From Gossypium raimondii (taxonomy: Eukaryota > Streptophyta > Magnoliopsida > Malvales > Malvaceae): a stretch of DNA of 64,000 nt. Shown here piece after piece: positions 22,893 through 36,537 of this stretch (positions are counted from its first letter, which is position 1; each line of letters begins with the position of its first letter). A program made the position numbers and the translations under genes. The stretch lies in the NCBI RefSeq assembly GCF_025698545.1, contig NC_068572.1, forward strand, positions 5,456,001-5,520,000. The letters run 5' to 3'. The notes under the pieces were generated by a model. That model searched no databases and was not told where the DNA came from. It was given only the letters and a program-made list of their open reading frames with translations.

Positions 22893-23923
22893 CATGGCAT
22901 GCACAATCAATCGTTTTTAGAGGTTCTAACGCTTGGGTGATTAAAATGAAAGTACTCTCTAATGGTGGTGATTAAATTGCAAGAATTTTTATTTAGGTGA
23001 CAAAAATAAAAGTGGACTAAAAGTTGGGTTATCAGCTAAGTAGTTTACCCTAAATTTTTTTAAAAAAAATTTAATTTTTGAATAATTTATGTATTATATA
23101 TGTTTTCTTTATTTTCCAATTAATATAATACACATAATATTAAAATTAAAAAAACTGATGCAGGGCATTTTAATAGGGTCACATGTCAACTTCTTTTTTC
23201 TTTTTAATGTCGTAGGCCAATTTAAATAATAGATGATAGTTGAGTATTAAAAAAGCCCAATAAAATTTAAATATCAAAATGAGGAAATAAATATAAGAGA
23301 CGAAAGGATGCATTAAACATTTTAATATATTTTATTATTTTATTTCCTCACGTTTTAAATTATTTTATTATCCCCATGAATAGTTAGTTTTACCTATCTA
23401 ACCTTTTTTAGATTTAAAAATAATAATTATTTATTTATTTTAAATATTATTATTTTTAAAAGTTTACAACTAAAAATAAAGTTAATCATAATTCAATCAC
23501 AAATATATGTAAAATCAAACAATAATAAACATAAAAAGACTAAGAATCAAAATAATTGGACTAAAATTAACCCTCTAAATTAAAACTTACACATATTAAA
23601 ATTAAAGACCCACAAATAATATTTACATTTAATGAGACTTGAATTTAGATACTCAAACATCTAAAACCTAGTCTTTGCGAATGGTACTAAAGCTTCACAA
23701 TTATTATTATTTAAAATAAAAATTGAAAATATGTTTAAATATATATAATTAATTGATGTTTGATGTAAAGTACAGAAATCTAAGTTATTTATTATTATTG
23801 AAAGTGAAAAGGTCAAATTACACTGGAATCAAAATTTAACTTTTGGAATTTAAATTGCGGCCAAATAAGCTGCCGCCGTATTCGAGAAAATCACAAAATC
23901 AAGCGAAATCCTAAAAGTAAATT
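22893..23923. other. Intergenic AT-rich DNA
   Basis: I see no gene here. The sequence is strongly AT-rich up to the tRNA gene. Confidence 0.45.
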
Positions 23924-23927
23924 AAAA
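23924..23927 (-). terminator. Pol III terminator of tRNA-Arg
   Basis: TTTT on the minus strand begins eight bases after the tRNA 3' end, suitable as an RNA polymerase III stop. Confidence 0.6.
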
Positions 23928-23934
23928 TAGACAC

Positions 23935-24007
23935 CGTCCACGGTGGGACTCGAACCCACAATCTCCCGCTCCGGAGGCGAGCGCCTTATCCATTAGGCCA
24001 CGCGAAC
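23935..24007 (-). tRNA. tRNA-Arg (anticodon CCG)
   Basis: The 73-base gene folds fully. The acceptor stem pairs GTTCGCG with CGTGGAC, with two G-U pairs. The D stem pairs GCCT with AGGC. The anticodon stem CTCGC/GCGGG holds the loop CTCCGGA with anticodon CCG. The T arm is GTGGG-TTCGAGT-CCCAC and the discriminator is G. There is no intron. It reads CGG codons. Box A (TGGCCTAATGG) and box B (GGTTCGAGTCC) are intact, so it should be transcribed. Confidence 0.95.
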
Positions 24008-24789
24008 CCTTTGTTCTATGAGGGTACAATTTATTATTTAAAATAATAAACATTGCGTAATATTTGTCAAGGTAATCAGGTTTAGATTCCATATTAGCCC
24101 TATTAAGATACGAGGTTGAAATATAACTAAAAAATATATTTTTATTTAAGAGTCACTTTCGAACAATGTGCATGTATCTCAGTAACTACTATTTATGAAA
24201 TTTAAAAACTCGTTATCAATACTTTATGATTTTAGAGGGATAGAATTATAATGTAAAAGGGGAGAATCTCAATTATGAATGCACTTCCAAGAGGAAAATC
24301 ATTGAATTATAATGTACTTGGGACTTTTATCTTTTGTTTGGTTGTCATCATTGCAGTGGTAGTTGATTTCTAGTTAAATATCCAATTAAACTATACAACT
24401 TGACAGTACAAAGCAATGAGGACTGCAAACAAATACATGTAATTATGTTATCCAGATTTACCATCTTCTTTAAAATATATATATAAACCCTCTAAAAGGA
24501 ATTTAAGGACTTGATTGTTAAAATATTCAATAACTTTTCATGTATAATCCCAAAATTGTTTAAATCTCTAAGACAAAAGGGTTTACACCATTTCTTTCCC
24601 ATAGAAAAGAGGTTGATGATGCCAATGTATAAAGATCAATGTAGCATCTTTTACAAGATATATTTCAAATTCTGAATACATGTCTACCCATGTTTGATTT
24701 AATACTCCATGAACAAATCTGAAGCTGAACTGGTGGATGAATACCATCTGTAAGTTCTATAGGAATTCATAGTCTTCCGTTGTCTACAC
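24008..24789. other. Intergenic DNA between tRNA and PSAT1 3' end
   Basis: I see no coding region. A TTTATT at 24805-24810 on the plus strand is an AATAAA on the minus strand, so the PSAT1 transcript may end in this area. Confidence 0.4.
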
Positions 24790-25069
24790 CGATATAATGG
24801 TTTGTTTATTGTTCTCCAGCCTCTGGGATTAAGAAGTTTAACAGAAAAGAATTGGCTAAAAATGTGCTGTATGAATTGCAAAGGTGAGACTATTTGGTAT
24901 TGATGTTACCCTGTAAAGCTAAGAAGGACCCAAGGAAGAACTCTGCATAATATATGAAAGAATGTCAGGACACCAACCGAAAAAATAAATTTGTTGGAGA
25001 TGCAGCTCCTTGATTTGTTTGTAATGCCCGCTAATGTCAGAACAAGCTTATGGGGTTACAGATGAACAC
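24790..25069 (-). other. Possible 3' UTR exon of PSAT1
   Basis: On the minus strand a good acceptor, TTTTTGTTGCCCCAG, ends at 25070. A donor, AAAG|GTAGGC, lies at 25994/25993, seven bases after the PSAT1 stop codon. Joining them would remove a 924-base intron and place a last non-coding exon here, ending after an AATAAA at 24805-24810. This is inferred from splice-site strength only. Confidence 0.35.
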
Positions 25070-26000
25070 CTGGGGCAACAAAAATTAAAAGATAAGATTC
25101 AACAGCAGAATCGATAAATAATAAAGATCACCACCCATTTACCAAATTGCTATGTAATTTAATACTCGAGTTTTCAATGAGCGTAACAGAAGAACTGAAG
25201 ATATTTAGATACAGAATTTTCACAAAAAATGAGGCAGAATGATGTCATGTGATAACACAAGGGAATATGCAAATTTATGTTACGTTGATTCGGGTGTTTG
25301 TGTCAAATACAAGCATGTGCTTGGTATGTGTATGTTTTAATTCTTTCATTTATTTGGAAGGTCCTAAGATCATATTCCTATATTTATGTTTGAATATGTG
25401 TTAGGCACAAATACTTTAAAAGAATGAAGAACCAGAGTATGATATACAGTGCAAAAAGACAGATACGATAGTCACTGCATCTGGGGATTCCATGACTCTG
25501 TATGTTTACTTCTTTATGTGGCTTTTGGAATAAGAAACTACACTAATAAAGTTATCAACAATTTGAAACAAAAAATGTATATATGAGAACATTGAATAAC
25601 CAGCATGTTTCAACCTTTCATTTGAACTTATATGATAATGATAAAGCAAATCACTTTTGTATGCCAACTCTAAATCAAGTGCACAGTAGAGTAATATTAA
25701 CAAAGTTATCAAACTGTGGATCCAAATTTTCCTCAACAGGAAGCATGTGAACTTGAGCTGAAGGCAAAAATATAGCAATAAAGGTGACCGAGTCAAAGCA
25801 CATCATAAAGAATTAGTACCGTCAAAGAGGGAACTATAGCAATATAGGAGAGCATCAGTTAGTAGTAAAAATAGTAGAACTGAAGCGGTGAATCTGTTTG
25901 TATTTCCTGATTCTGCCATTTGCAATTTATTATCAAGCCTAGAGACCAATTTACGTTTTAGTTAGATGGAGAAGAAACAAGAGATTAGCCTACCTTTATT

Positions 26001-29000
26001 CTATACATAATGCAGGAGTGCATCGGCTGAAGAATTCCTTAACCTACAGCTCTGTCCCAAATGAACATCACCAAAGACATACCTACATCACCATACATCA
26101 GTGGAAATCTTAATATAACTTGGGAACAGGAGGAAGAGCCAAAAATAAAATAAAAAACGGAACCTGTATTCACAGTATTCAGGCCATGCACATCGAGCTT
26201 TTCCGTAGTCCCAGTAACAGTCATCATCCCTCAAGGGCCCTCGCTTTGCTATCAGCATTGTTATAATGAGTAAAACTCAAATTAATCTTTGAGAAAAGTA
26301 AAACAGTAAACCATGTTTTACCTTTTGTAACAAATTTGGATGGTGAATCAGCATGAATATCATGCCAAATCTGGAGCCATAACTCTCGCATTAGAGCTGG
26401 TGATCTAACGATGTTCCTGTGATTTGCTACATGAAGATGATATCAGTTTTACCCACTTGTAATGATAAGAAGGCTGATGTCAAAGAACATTAGTTAGCAT
26501 TGTTAACTCAATTTTCTTGTAAAAGAAAATAAGGAAAAATTGACAGGGTGCAACTTAATATGGAGAACACATTAGTTAGAAACGGTTTAAATAACGCTCC
26601 TCAACATAGAGATACGGAGAATGCAAAGTAAACAAGCTAAGCAGCTAAACCATGAATGATAGACAAGCTTTTGAATTATTTGATTGTCCTTTAGCAAGAA
26701 TCTGAAAGAGGAGCTCCCCAATTAACATCACTCTGATTTTTATAGATTATGCTGGAAGTAAATCAGCTGAAAGAAATTTATCCAAAACCATAGAGAACCA
26801 CTTTCATTAAAATCCCTAACTGGATAACAGCACATAATCACAACAACCATAATGCCGGGCTATTTAAGATTCTTAAAAAGCATGGTAGCAATGCAATTAA
26901 GTTCAACATGATTTGAAATCGTACTACTATATAAGCCATTTACTGAGAAAAGCATTAAAGGTATTGTCACCCACCTTTATCAAGCTCCCAAACTGCTGTC
27001 CTCTTTCCTGGAATGCTTTCCGAGTCTTCATAGTAAGTTATGTATTTGACTCTAGGTGACCTTGTCATGTTGGGGACTACATCTTCATTATGATGCTCAA
27101 CATTCAACTCCACTTGTACATCTGACCCATCATGCTCCGACTACAATATGCATGAGAAAGTTTTACTATTTCAAACTCCCAATAGTTATGTCATATTTCA
27201 GATATGGATTACAAAACCATAGCAGACATACTCCTTTTTATTATATCAGATGGATAGTGTTCATATGTTTTACCTATTTGCTGCACGAATGAAATACTCT
27301 ATTTTATTATATAAAGGGATTGAGAGAAACATGCAACAAACTATGTTATACAGCTCATAAATCAAATAGCTCATCAAACTAACCACAAAAAAGAAAAAAA
27401 AGCAATCTGATATATGTGATGTGTTAAATATCCAGAAGATTGAAAGCTTTTCAATATCATCATCATAATAAACATATCAAGGCACTTGCATTTGACCAAG
27501 AATACCTGTGGAGCTCTTGTTATGTTCACTCTGGGCCCAAGCCAGTTCTTGCACCAAGATAGGGAATGATATGGTACCTGTCACAATTATGTAAGTGTTA
27601 GACCAGTAACTATAAAACTCAGATCAGTGATTGTAATCCAGTAACAAAGATTCTTGATGCATTTGAAGAATGAAATAGAATGATATAAGGGTCACTGAGC
27701 TCACTGTCTCATCACCACTTGCAGGTCCTGGATTTCCTTCAACCTGATTCCCTGACCTACAAGAACAAGTGCTACGCTATTTAAAAGTAGAATCTAATGA
27801 GATCAAATCATCTTTCAATATTTATTACTGCAGCCACTGCTTTACCTCGTTTACAACAAATAATAGTTACTGTTAGAGCTGTTTTAGTTCTAAACATAGG
27901 GAAGAGATATGATTTAGGCATAAATGCAGTTAAACAAATTAACTGATCCAGTGTGGATGATGCTTACCGCGAGACCAGTGATCCTTCAATTTCATAGATG
28001 ACATCAGTAATTATCCAATTATCAGGGTAAGGTTTGCCGCTTGGTGCAAAATAATAACCAACCTGCTCGCATTATCATTCAACACGATATCATCATAAAA
28101 ATTAACCACAATAAGTAATAGAAAAGCAATAACGATGTGTAACAACTATAGTGCTATTCCCCTTTTGTCAGTTATTCAAACAGCTCTTAAGGGGTTCCTA
28201 ATGCATGACAATAGTCTCAAACATGAACAAGATAATTAGAATTTATATTCAAAATTTAACCATACCTCAGTCCTAGAATCTACTCCATAGATACAGAAAA
28301 CATTCTTAATAGGTGGTCTATCCCATGGTGTAAGAGGATTCAGAACAGGATCATCATGATATGACCTGAAAAATACAACATAGAAATAAAGCCAAGTCAA
28401 AATAAAGAAGTCTAAGTTACATGGTTTGTATTAATTAAACTTCCAGGAAAATCATTATTCAAACCAATAGAAGAAAGTACTATGATAAATTACAATTAAA
28501 AATAGAAATTTCAGTTTGTCAAGTATCAGCCAACAATGAGAAACAACCACAGACTCTGAAAGAAAACATGTTGAAAGCATCTTGACTGGTCTTCAGTGCA
28601 AGCAGATGGGAATTGATGAAAGTCCATTTAACATTAATAACTTATGACAACTGTCAAGCCTGCTTATGTGATAGTTCCATGAAAAAACCACAATCATCGC
28701 ATCTCCATATAATTTTAATTAGTACACGTGATTCATGTTCAAGATGAAATCACTTAGTATTAGTATGTCAACAATCGACAAACACTAAGAAGATATCAGA
28801 GTCAGAGATTGTTAAATTATTTGAAAGTATCATAGCTAGTATAAAATACATTTAAACCATGCCTAAACACTTCTTCTGTAGCTCCACATGATCTTTTAAA
28901 GCAAAAATGCAGCTCAAGACTCTCAATAACGAGATTTGGGATGAAAAGCCACTTCATATATCAAAACTAGCACCTACAACATGGGACTGCATGCATGATA

Positions 29001-32000
29001 CACTAGGTGCCATTTAAGTAAAATTTATGCTGAAAGAAGATTTAAGACCCGACAACTAGAGTTATAAGGCTTCTATTATGAAATGTTCACCACAGGCAAT
29101 AAAGTTGACAGACATCATTCTTACAATCAATTACGTCTATATCACCAAATAATGACCTAGAAAAAGGTAAATCATAATTTTCTCAAATGGCATAAAGTTG
29201 TGAGAATACCCACTTCTTCAGTTGGTGCAAGGTCCTCTTGCTATCTGAATCATAGTCCTCTATTGCTTTGAAAAAGGTCCCATCTGATATTTCACGAGCT
29301 GAAAATGACAACTGTGTTGGGAGTCCACATTCCATGCTAGAGTAGTTGGTCTGGGAAAACTCTGAAACTGATGGATAGGCGTCAATCCCTGTTAATAAAA
29401 GAGATTGCTGTGAGCTTTATAGCAATTAACTACAAGTCATAAAAACAAATAAATAAATAAATAAAAGAATAATTTATTCCAAAGCCTTACCACGGGTTGA
29501 AGGTATTTCAATGTTGATTATATTAGTTGAAAAACCAGAGTAATTTGACTGAAATTCCTTTTGCTCACATTGATAGGCATTAGGCCCCTTCCTGATTCCC
29601 CCAGAAAAATGCTTCAAATACATGGCGTCTGCCCTACAATACTTTGAAAATGGCATCATCCATAATGAAGAACCAAATGAATTGAACATCAACCGAGCAG
29701 TTCCCTGATACCTTGCCAAAATATAAAGTAAATATATGTTAAAAATGCACCATTATATAACAAATATTTTTAATTCCTACATTTTAGGAAGCAATGGCAG
29801 TCAGTAACAGCAGTAAATTGATATAGATTCCATCCCAGTAGTGCAAGTTAATTTGATTCAATCGAGTTGAGTTATACAAAATTGAGGACATCAGGACTTA
29901 CAAAGAAATTAAGGAATTCTGTTGCCAATTTGCTATTCCTACATGTGCTGTAAGGAACATCAATAACTTAACTGTTCAGCATAAATGTTTTTAACATCTT
30001 GAATTTTCTCTGGTACTATTGAATCAAAGTTTTTCATATTGCATTACTAGACCTGTTTCATGGAATCATGGGAAATCTTCGGGTGGTTTTAAGACTTCAA
30101 CAGCATGTATCCCATTGGAAATCTAATATGTTTTCTACAAAAGCTGCCTACAATTACCTATCATTGAATGTGACAGCAGATTAATTTGTTACAAGGTTCT
30201 ACCATAAGTTTAATCTTCATATGCTATTTCCATAAAGGGGACTAGTTTCAAAAAGCTGTATGATATACTCCAGAGCCAAAAATCAAGACTAGATGGAAGA
30301 GAATAACAGCTTGGAGTATTATGTTTTATGATATTCTCCAGGGCACAAATATCTATAGTTCTATATTGAATATCCATTACTGTTACATATGCATGCTCAT
30401 GTATTAGCTGTTTAATTGAAAAGGAACCATAACAAAGGTAAGCTGCTTTCCACTTGAACATTAAAAGCTGTTAAAGAAGTTCATGCAGGAACTTAGTTTT
30501 AAGATTGAGAAAAAGTAGAATGCAACCTCAGAAACAGGAAGGCCAAATGTGTTTCCAGAAAGCATTCCTTTGACTGTCTCAGTTGAACCAAGAAGAGGAG
30601 CTCCTAGAAGGAAAAAGAATAAAATGTGAAACCCAAGAAAGGGCAAACATTACTATTCCAGGAAAATAATAAAGGATTTTATGCAGAGGATCATACCGAC
30701 AGCAAAAAAAGCATAAATATGATCATCCAACCATTGGATGTACTGTTTTGGTGCAATTTCTAGCTTTAACCACTCCAAAAAGTAACGGAAGACATTATTA
30801 CCCAATGAATGAGCAAACACAATTGATGGCCCCCCTCGAAGTTTAAGAGCAGTTTCGAATGTCTGCCTACAACCAGAACTTGCACACTGATTAAAATAGC
30901 CTAACTCCACTGTCACAATATTGCAATAAAGCATAATAATCAGTTGGAAATCTGTAACTATTATGTTAATTTAGTTTAACATCAATAAGAAATCATGAAA
31001 ATTCAACTTATGAACATCTACAACAATGCACATTCGATGTATCCTATAGTTAAAAGTGGCAGAGTAGCACCCAGCCCAATATACGGCTCTAGGGTTCTAG
31101 TCTTGAGAAATCTGGAGTTGGATTCTTATGTTGGGTGCATAGAAAATAAGCAATTGCAAAGCACAACCCAATATATATTTTATGCCTCACATATAAGTAT
31201 CTATAGACGCAACAATTTTCTCTGACTTGGATTTAAACGAAAAGCAACTATAACTAAATTATACACTATCAAGAAAATAAAAGAAATGCTACATCAAAAT
31301 CAACTTTCAGACCAATGACCAGAAAAGTAGTGTGTCTTTGGAAGTTACTAAAAAAGAGGCATCACAATTCAGATTTGCAGAAATCATGTAATTTAGGTCT
31401 CTTTTGGTTATCAGAAAATAGCACTGGATCCAAGCATTTAAACAAACAAATACAATTCCACTTATACAATTTCAGAATCATAAATTCAGTCTCCAAGATG
31501 ACGAAAATACTCTTATTAGATTTAAGAATCTTAAGGTCCTTCATGGTGCCCAATCATTCATATCAGTGAAGTTCTACATTCATTGAAAATATATATTCAG
31601 CAAAATCTTGTCAGAAATAGATGTTTCAATAGGAATAAACATATTTACTTTCAGTTATGAAGAATGCATCCATGATGTACCAAAAGATTAGTTACTGCAA
31701 ATAAAAAGAAATTTATTTGGCTACATGCATCAGAGGTAGTAAAAATAGAATGAACCAGGAAATATGCATACTTTAACTTGTAAAAGTAAAGGTCTCGCTC
31801 CTCAAGCATTGATGGTGACAATCTCCAATCGTATGGGGCAGCTATAATTGCATTAGCCTCAATACCAAATTCAATGCACCACTTAACCCATTCTTTCCAC
31901 ACCGAAGAAAGAGGGCCTGTGGCCACAGAGAAATTTTAGTTAAACATGAAGCATTTTGCAGCCACTTGAAATACGTTTTAGAATCACAGAAAGTGTATAT

Positions 32001-33065
32001 TAGAAAGAAAAAAAAAAGGAAAAAAAAAAAGAGAGAAGAATACCTGTAATGTAACCTGGATCAAGTTCAGTAATAGCAGAAAGACCACTATCAGGACGTG
32101 ACTTACATTCTGGATTATCAGTTTGGTTGTACGGATCAAGTAACATACACTTAAGCCAACAATTTACAGCTGAGAGGAGCTGCAGATCAAAGAAGCGTAA
32201 CAATCTTAGTATATTAAAAACAACCAACTATTCACCACACGATACAACCTATGTTACTCCCAACTCTTCATTTTTCCTGAAGTAACCATGTCCAAAACTT
32301 ATTCGGATATGGATATAGGAGCATGATATATGCAAAAGAAGTCAGATAAAATTGAGTGTATCCAGGTCGGGCACATACCCGCATCCCACACTTAGCATTT
32401 ATCTACTAAATTCCTAGTCGATAACATCCTTCACTGTTAACCAAGGCCAAGACGTACATAAGCTTTATCGAAAAAACACTCAAATTCAACTTCTTAGAAC
32501 CTATAATACATCCTAAAATCCCATGCACGAGCAAATAAAAACAAGATACGAGAAATAGAAAAAAGGTTAAACAGGAATATATGTGCATATAATATTCAAA
32601 AAGAAAGTTAAAAGACAATTTTATTCTGCTATCTTAAAAGACAATTTTATTCTGCTATCTCTATTAATCAACCAAACTTTTACTTTTTTCTAACTATTTT
32701 GTTTGTTTAATCCAAGAACCAGACAGAATATAAGCATAACAGAAACACGAGGAAACCAACTGTAGATTAAAACGACAAAGAAGATTGAATAAAACGGCGA
32801 TAAGAAGACCAAAAGTAGGGGGAATCCTTACTTTAGTAGTGTCGAGCCAAACCAAGTCGAGGGGATTGAAATCGAGAGGAGAGTAAGGGCAGTCGAGAAT
32901 GGACCAAGCTCTCAACTGAGTTGAAGCGAATCCAGGGATTATTATCCCCGATAGCTTTGAATAATCTCCTCTCAACTCTCCTTCACCGAGTTGAAATGTT
33001 CCCAAGAATAGAACTGCCGCAAGTGTCATCGCTAAACGGCGGTGCTCTCGTTCGTCTCCGCCCAT
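26001..33065 (-). CDS. PSAT1: Phospholipid:sterol O-acyltransferase (LCAT family)
   Basis: Fifteen exons encode 635 residues: 32832-33065, 32044-32179, 31772-31916, 30697-30866, 30527-30603, 29491-29704, 29214-29388, 28266-28365, 27968-28062, 27705-27756, 27506-27577, 26975-27140, 26322-26426, 26164-26248, 26001-26082. All introns are GT-AG. The enzyme transfers an acyl group from phospholipid to sterol, forming sterol esters at membranes. A hydrophobic segment lies near residues 10-30. The lid region reads AWSILDCPY, the nucleophile is Ser192 in AHSLGNN, with Asp464 in GDETVPYHS and His493 in SEHDG as the likely triad. Length and order match Arabidopsis PSAT1 (At1g04010, as I recall). The ATG at 33065 is chosen because of its ACCATGG context. 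An in-frame ATG at 33098 would add 11 residues. Confidence 0.93.
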
Positions 33066-33099
33066 GGTTGATTCCTTTGTTTCTCTGTCATTAGTCATT

Positions 33100-35318
33100 G
33101 CCTGGGCCTAGCAGCCATTAAAATGTTTACAGAGTGTGTGATGGCTGACTTTTCAACTTCCATTGGGGGAATTAAAAAATAATAATAAACACGTTGAAAT
33201 CGAATTGGTTTTTAAATATTTTGTAAAAAATATATATATTGAAAAATAAACAGTGAAACGACGGCGTCTCGCTTTTAACTAACAACATTCCGTGGCGCCA
33301 AAAGGAAGGAGCTGAAGTTTTTCGAAGCAACGAAGAATCCGAAGCTGAGATCCGTCCATCAACTCCGGCAACGGCGGAAAACGACGTCTCAAAGATCAAA
33401 GCAGCAGTCTTCCATTTCCTCGAATCTTTGAGTCGGCTTTCATTTTCTTCGCAAGATTTGTATGGCACAAGCCAAAAGAAAATCAAGTAAGATCTCAAAT
33501 ACAATAAGAAAGATCTGATTGGACTCTAAATTTAATTGAATCTAATGCGCTTTCAAGAAATTAGGGTTTCACATCACTTGTCTTCTAACTCAAAATTTAA
33601 ATCGATTCTAAAATTTAAAACATTTTATTTGAATCCTCAAAATATTAATATTGTATTAATTAAGCCTTTTCATTAATTTGATCGTCAATTTAAATGTTAA
33701 ATGTCAATTTAAATCTATAGTAGCAAATTTAAAACACATCAATAAAGCTACAAACACTTGTGTACTTATGACATTAAAAATATGTTAGATCCAAACGTAA
33801 GTTTACAATCCGATCCATATATTTTAAATATACTACAAATCAATTTACTTTAAATTTTAAAGACTCAATTAAAATATTTTAAAATTTAGATACTATTTTA
33901 AAACTCGAATAATAGTTTGAGGATATTTAATGAAATTAACTACGTATATTAATCAAATTCCAGCCGCCCATTTGTGTCATCGGCCTTAACGTCAAGACTG
34001 AGCTCCACAAGTTATAACATTGTCGAATTGAGTCAAGGAATTCAGACCATCAAATAATTGAATTTGAACATTTTAATACTTGATTCGAGTAGCTCGAGAT
34101 CCTAGTTGAGCTTTAATATTTTAATACATATTTTGATTATTCAACTATCAAATTATAAAATTTATTTGAAGAGTATATCTGGCTCACAAAATATAAAATT
34201 ATCAGAATGTAAGATTACTTAAGACATCAGTAGATATATTATTACATTGTCCTATTTAATTCATTTGCTTAAAACGTGAAATCTATTATTTGATTCACGG
34301 AATATAAAATTATCTAAAAGTATATTTTAGTAATTATATAATATTGTTTGAAGAATATTGATACAAAAGTTTAAACAGTATGCTTATATTAATATATTAA
34401 TTTTCCTTTTAAGTACAAACATTATCTCATTATTTGAATGCATCAACGTCCTTTGTTTTTTATTTTATCACTAAGTATATTTTTTTATAAAAATTATTTT
34501 AAATAATTTCTAAATTTGATTAATATACTATTTTATATTAAATATGATAAGCTATAACTTTATATATTTTATTAATGTATTAATTTTAAAATATTACGCT
34601 ATAATAAATTTAAAAACTATATACGAACATATATAATGTCGTAAAATTAAGACTTAATATATTATTTGATATTTAAATTTGACACTTTTTAATGTGGTGT
34701 CCGTGTTTTTCTTTTGTCAAATGTGATACATGTATTTGGTAAAATTTATGAATTTTGCTGCTTGAAAGTAATTGTGTTAACCAGTGTTTAATTACGTTTT
34801 GGGGTGATTTAATGAAAATTTATAATTAACTAATAATTCTTTTATCAAATCGATCTTAATATGAAACTCTATTTAACAAATAAAACACAAAATTAAACAA
34901 ATTCACAATTAACACTAAACTTTTTCCATTAACAAAATCATGAAAATTCAAACTTAATAATGTTAGCAATTAACTTTTATCAAATCCACAATAAAACTCA
35001 AACTAAATACTAATAAGTTACCATTGTTATTTTTAGTATCAAAATGTATAACTTTTGACAAATTCAAACACAGTACCAAATTAAATTTTTATTACTTATT
35101 TTACATTTTACAAAAAATAAACCTTAAAAAAGTTATTTTCTCCATCTTTGTTCTTCAATTGATCGGAAATTATAAAGCTTCATCGGAAAAGTTAAAATTC
35201 CCATACTTTGGTGAGCTTTTCTAGATTTAAACCAACTCTTTTTTCTTTTTTAAATTTCAATTTTTGTAAATAAATTTTTTTGTTTACTTACTTTCATACG
35301 AGAGTAGCATCACAATTC
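33100..35318. other. PSAT1 upstream region and AT-rich intergenic DNA
   Basis: The first 400 bases are the PSAT1 leader and promoter area. From 33540 on the DNA is AT-rich. No gene or bounded element can be supported. Confidence 0.4.
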
Positions 35319-35437
35319 CAAATTTTTATTTTTTGATACAATGTCTAGAATTACCCATAGCCCTCCCCAACTATTAAATAAGAGGATAATACACTTTAGT
35401 GCATTTGAACTTACGTCATCTTACACTAGCAATTTTA
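35319..35437 (-). mobile_element. SINE-like repeat, copy 3, 5'-truncated
   Basis: On the minus strand the sequence matches copies 1 and 4 from the box-B-like GTTCAAATGC through the TATTATCCTCTTATTTAA word to an A-rich end at about 35319. The first 50 or so bases of the family are missing. Confidence 0.55.
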
Positions 35438-35820
35438 TTTTATTTTCCTTGAATAGAGCTACTCGTAGACAAAGCACATTGCAATTTTAAGTTTTTTTTT
35501 TTTTTGGTAATCCATTATGAATATATTATCTATCTCTTTAATCATATGATTCTTTTAAAGATTAAAAATTAACCACAAATTTTCAATATTAGGCAAGAAT
35601 AACTAAAACTATAGTTTATTCATAACAAAAAAAAACATAATATGATACAATTATTTTAAAAATATGCTAATTTCATTTCTTACTATGTTCAAAATTTGCT
35701 CTTACATAAAAAGAAAAGTTGTAAAAATAATAGTTAATATATATGAATTCAAAATAAAGAAAATGACATAATTGTAAAAGTTAAGAAAAAAATGGGTAAC
35801 ACATGGTTTGAGGGTGTAAG
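35438..35820. other. AT-rich flank of the LTR element
   Basis: There is no gene here. The four bases TAAG at 35817-35820 are repeated after the element at 39149-39152. Confidence 0.4.
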
Positions 35821-36416
35821 TGTCTCGGGCCGCAGATCAAAGCCTGTGACCAATGCACACATAACGTTCCATGGAGGTCGACTAATTAAATGAGACTTAT
35901 TTGACCCACTTGAACTGACCTGATTCATGGAACACATGGAGATTAAAGCCTTGGTGGCTTAGTGGAACGCTCCAGTAAAACTAGAGTTATCATGGTGAAT
36001 ATTGTAAATCCTAAAGGATAAGATTGTATAGAGTTTAAATCTCTTTGGACTCTAATCTTGTAGATAGGCACTAATCTCAACCATTGATGTAACTCAATCT
36101 GTACCGCTAGATCTAAGAAATTTAACTATAAATAGAGCCCCCTCTTTATTTGTAATCATTTCACTTCATTATTGATTTAAAGAATATATTTGAGAGCATT
36201 TACTTAAACACCTTGCGTGCATTGCTTTCTTGTGGCTTTTCTATTCAATTTAAGTTCATTTCTTTTTTGAATTGCTTCAACTTTATTTTTGGTGCCTTAG
36301 AGAATTTCTAAGAGAAGTCTCACTTAAAGAGAATTAGGTTGACTTAGGTGGATTTGAAGTAGAGAAATCGCCTAAGGCCGCGCGGTTTGTAAGACTAAAG
36401 TTTTAGCCCCATGACA
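35821..36416 (+). repeat. 5' LTR of the gag-protease element
   Basis: It begins TGTCTCGGGC and ends ATGACA. ACTATAAATAGAGCCCC near 36125 is a good TATA region and is shared with the other LTR at about 38850. Confidence 0.88.
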
Positions 36417-36537
36417 GTTGGTATCAGAGTCAAGGTTTAAAGGTATTAATTGAGATGAAGAAAGGACTAGATAAGTAGGTTGACCTTAAAGAAACTGGCG
36501 TGAGGGAGGTAAGAAAGATATCAGATCAAGGAATAAG

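Noticed and set aside
33066..33098. Eleven-residue N-terminal extension of PSAT1
   Set aside because: The upstream ATG has a weaker context (GCAATGA) than the ATG at 33065 (ACCATGG), and the shorter form starts like Arabidopsis PSAT1. It remains possible as an alternative start.
33172..33504. 110-codon minus-strand frame upstream of PSAT1
   Set aside because: It has no recognisable domain and lies in the likely promoter and leader area. It is not supported as a gene.
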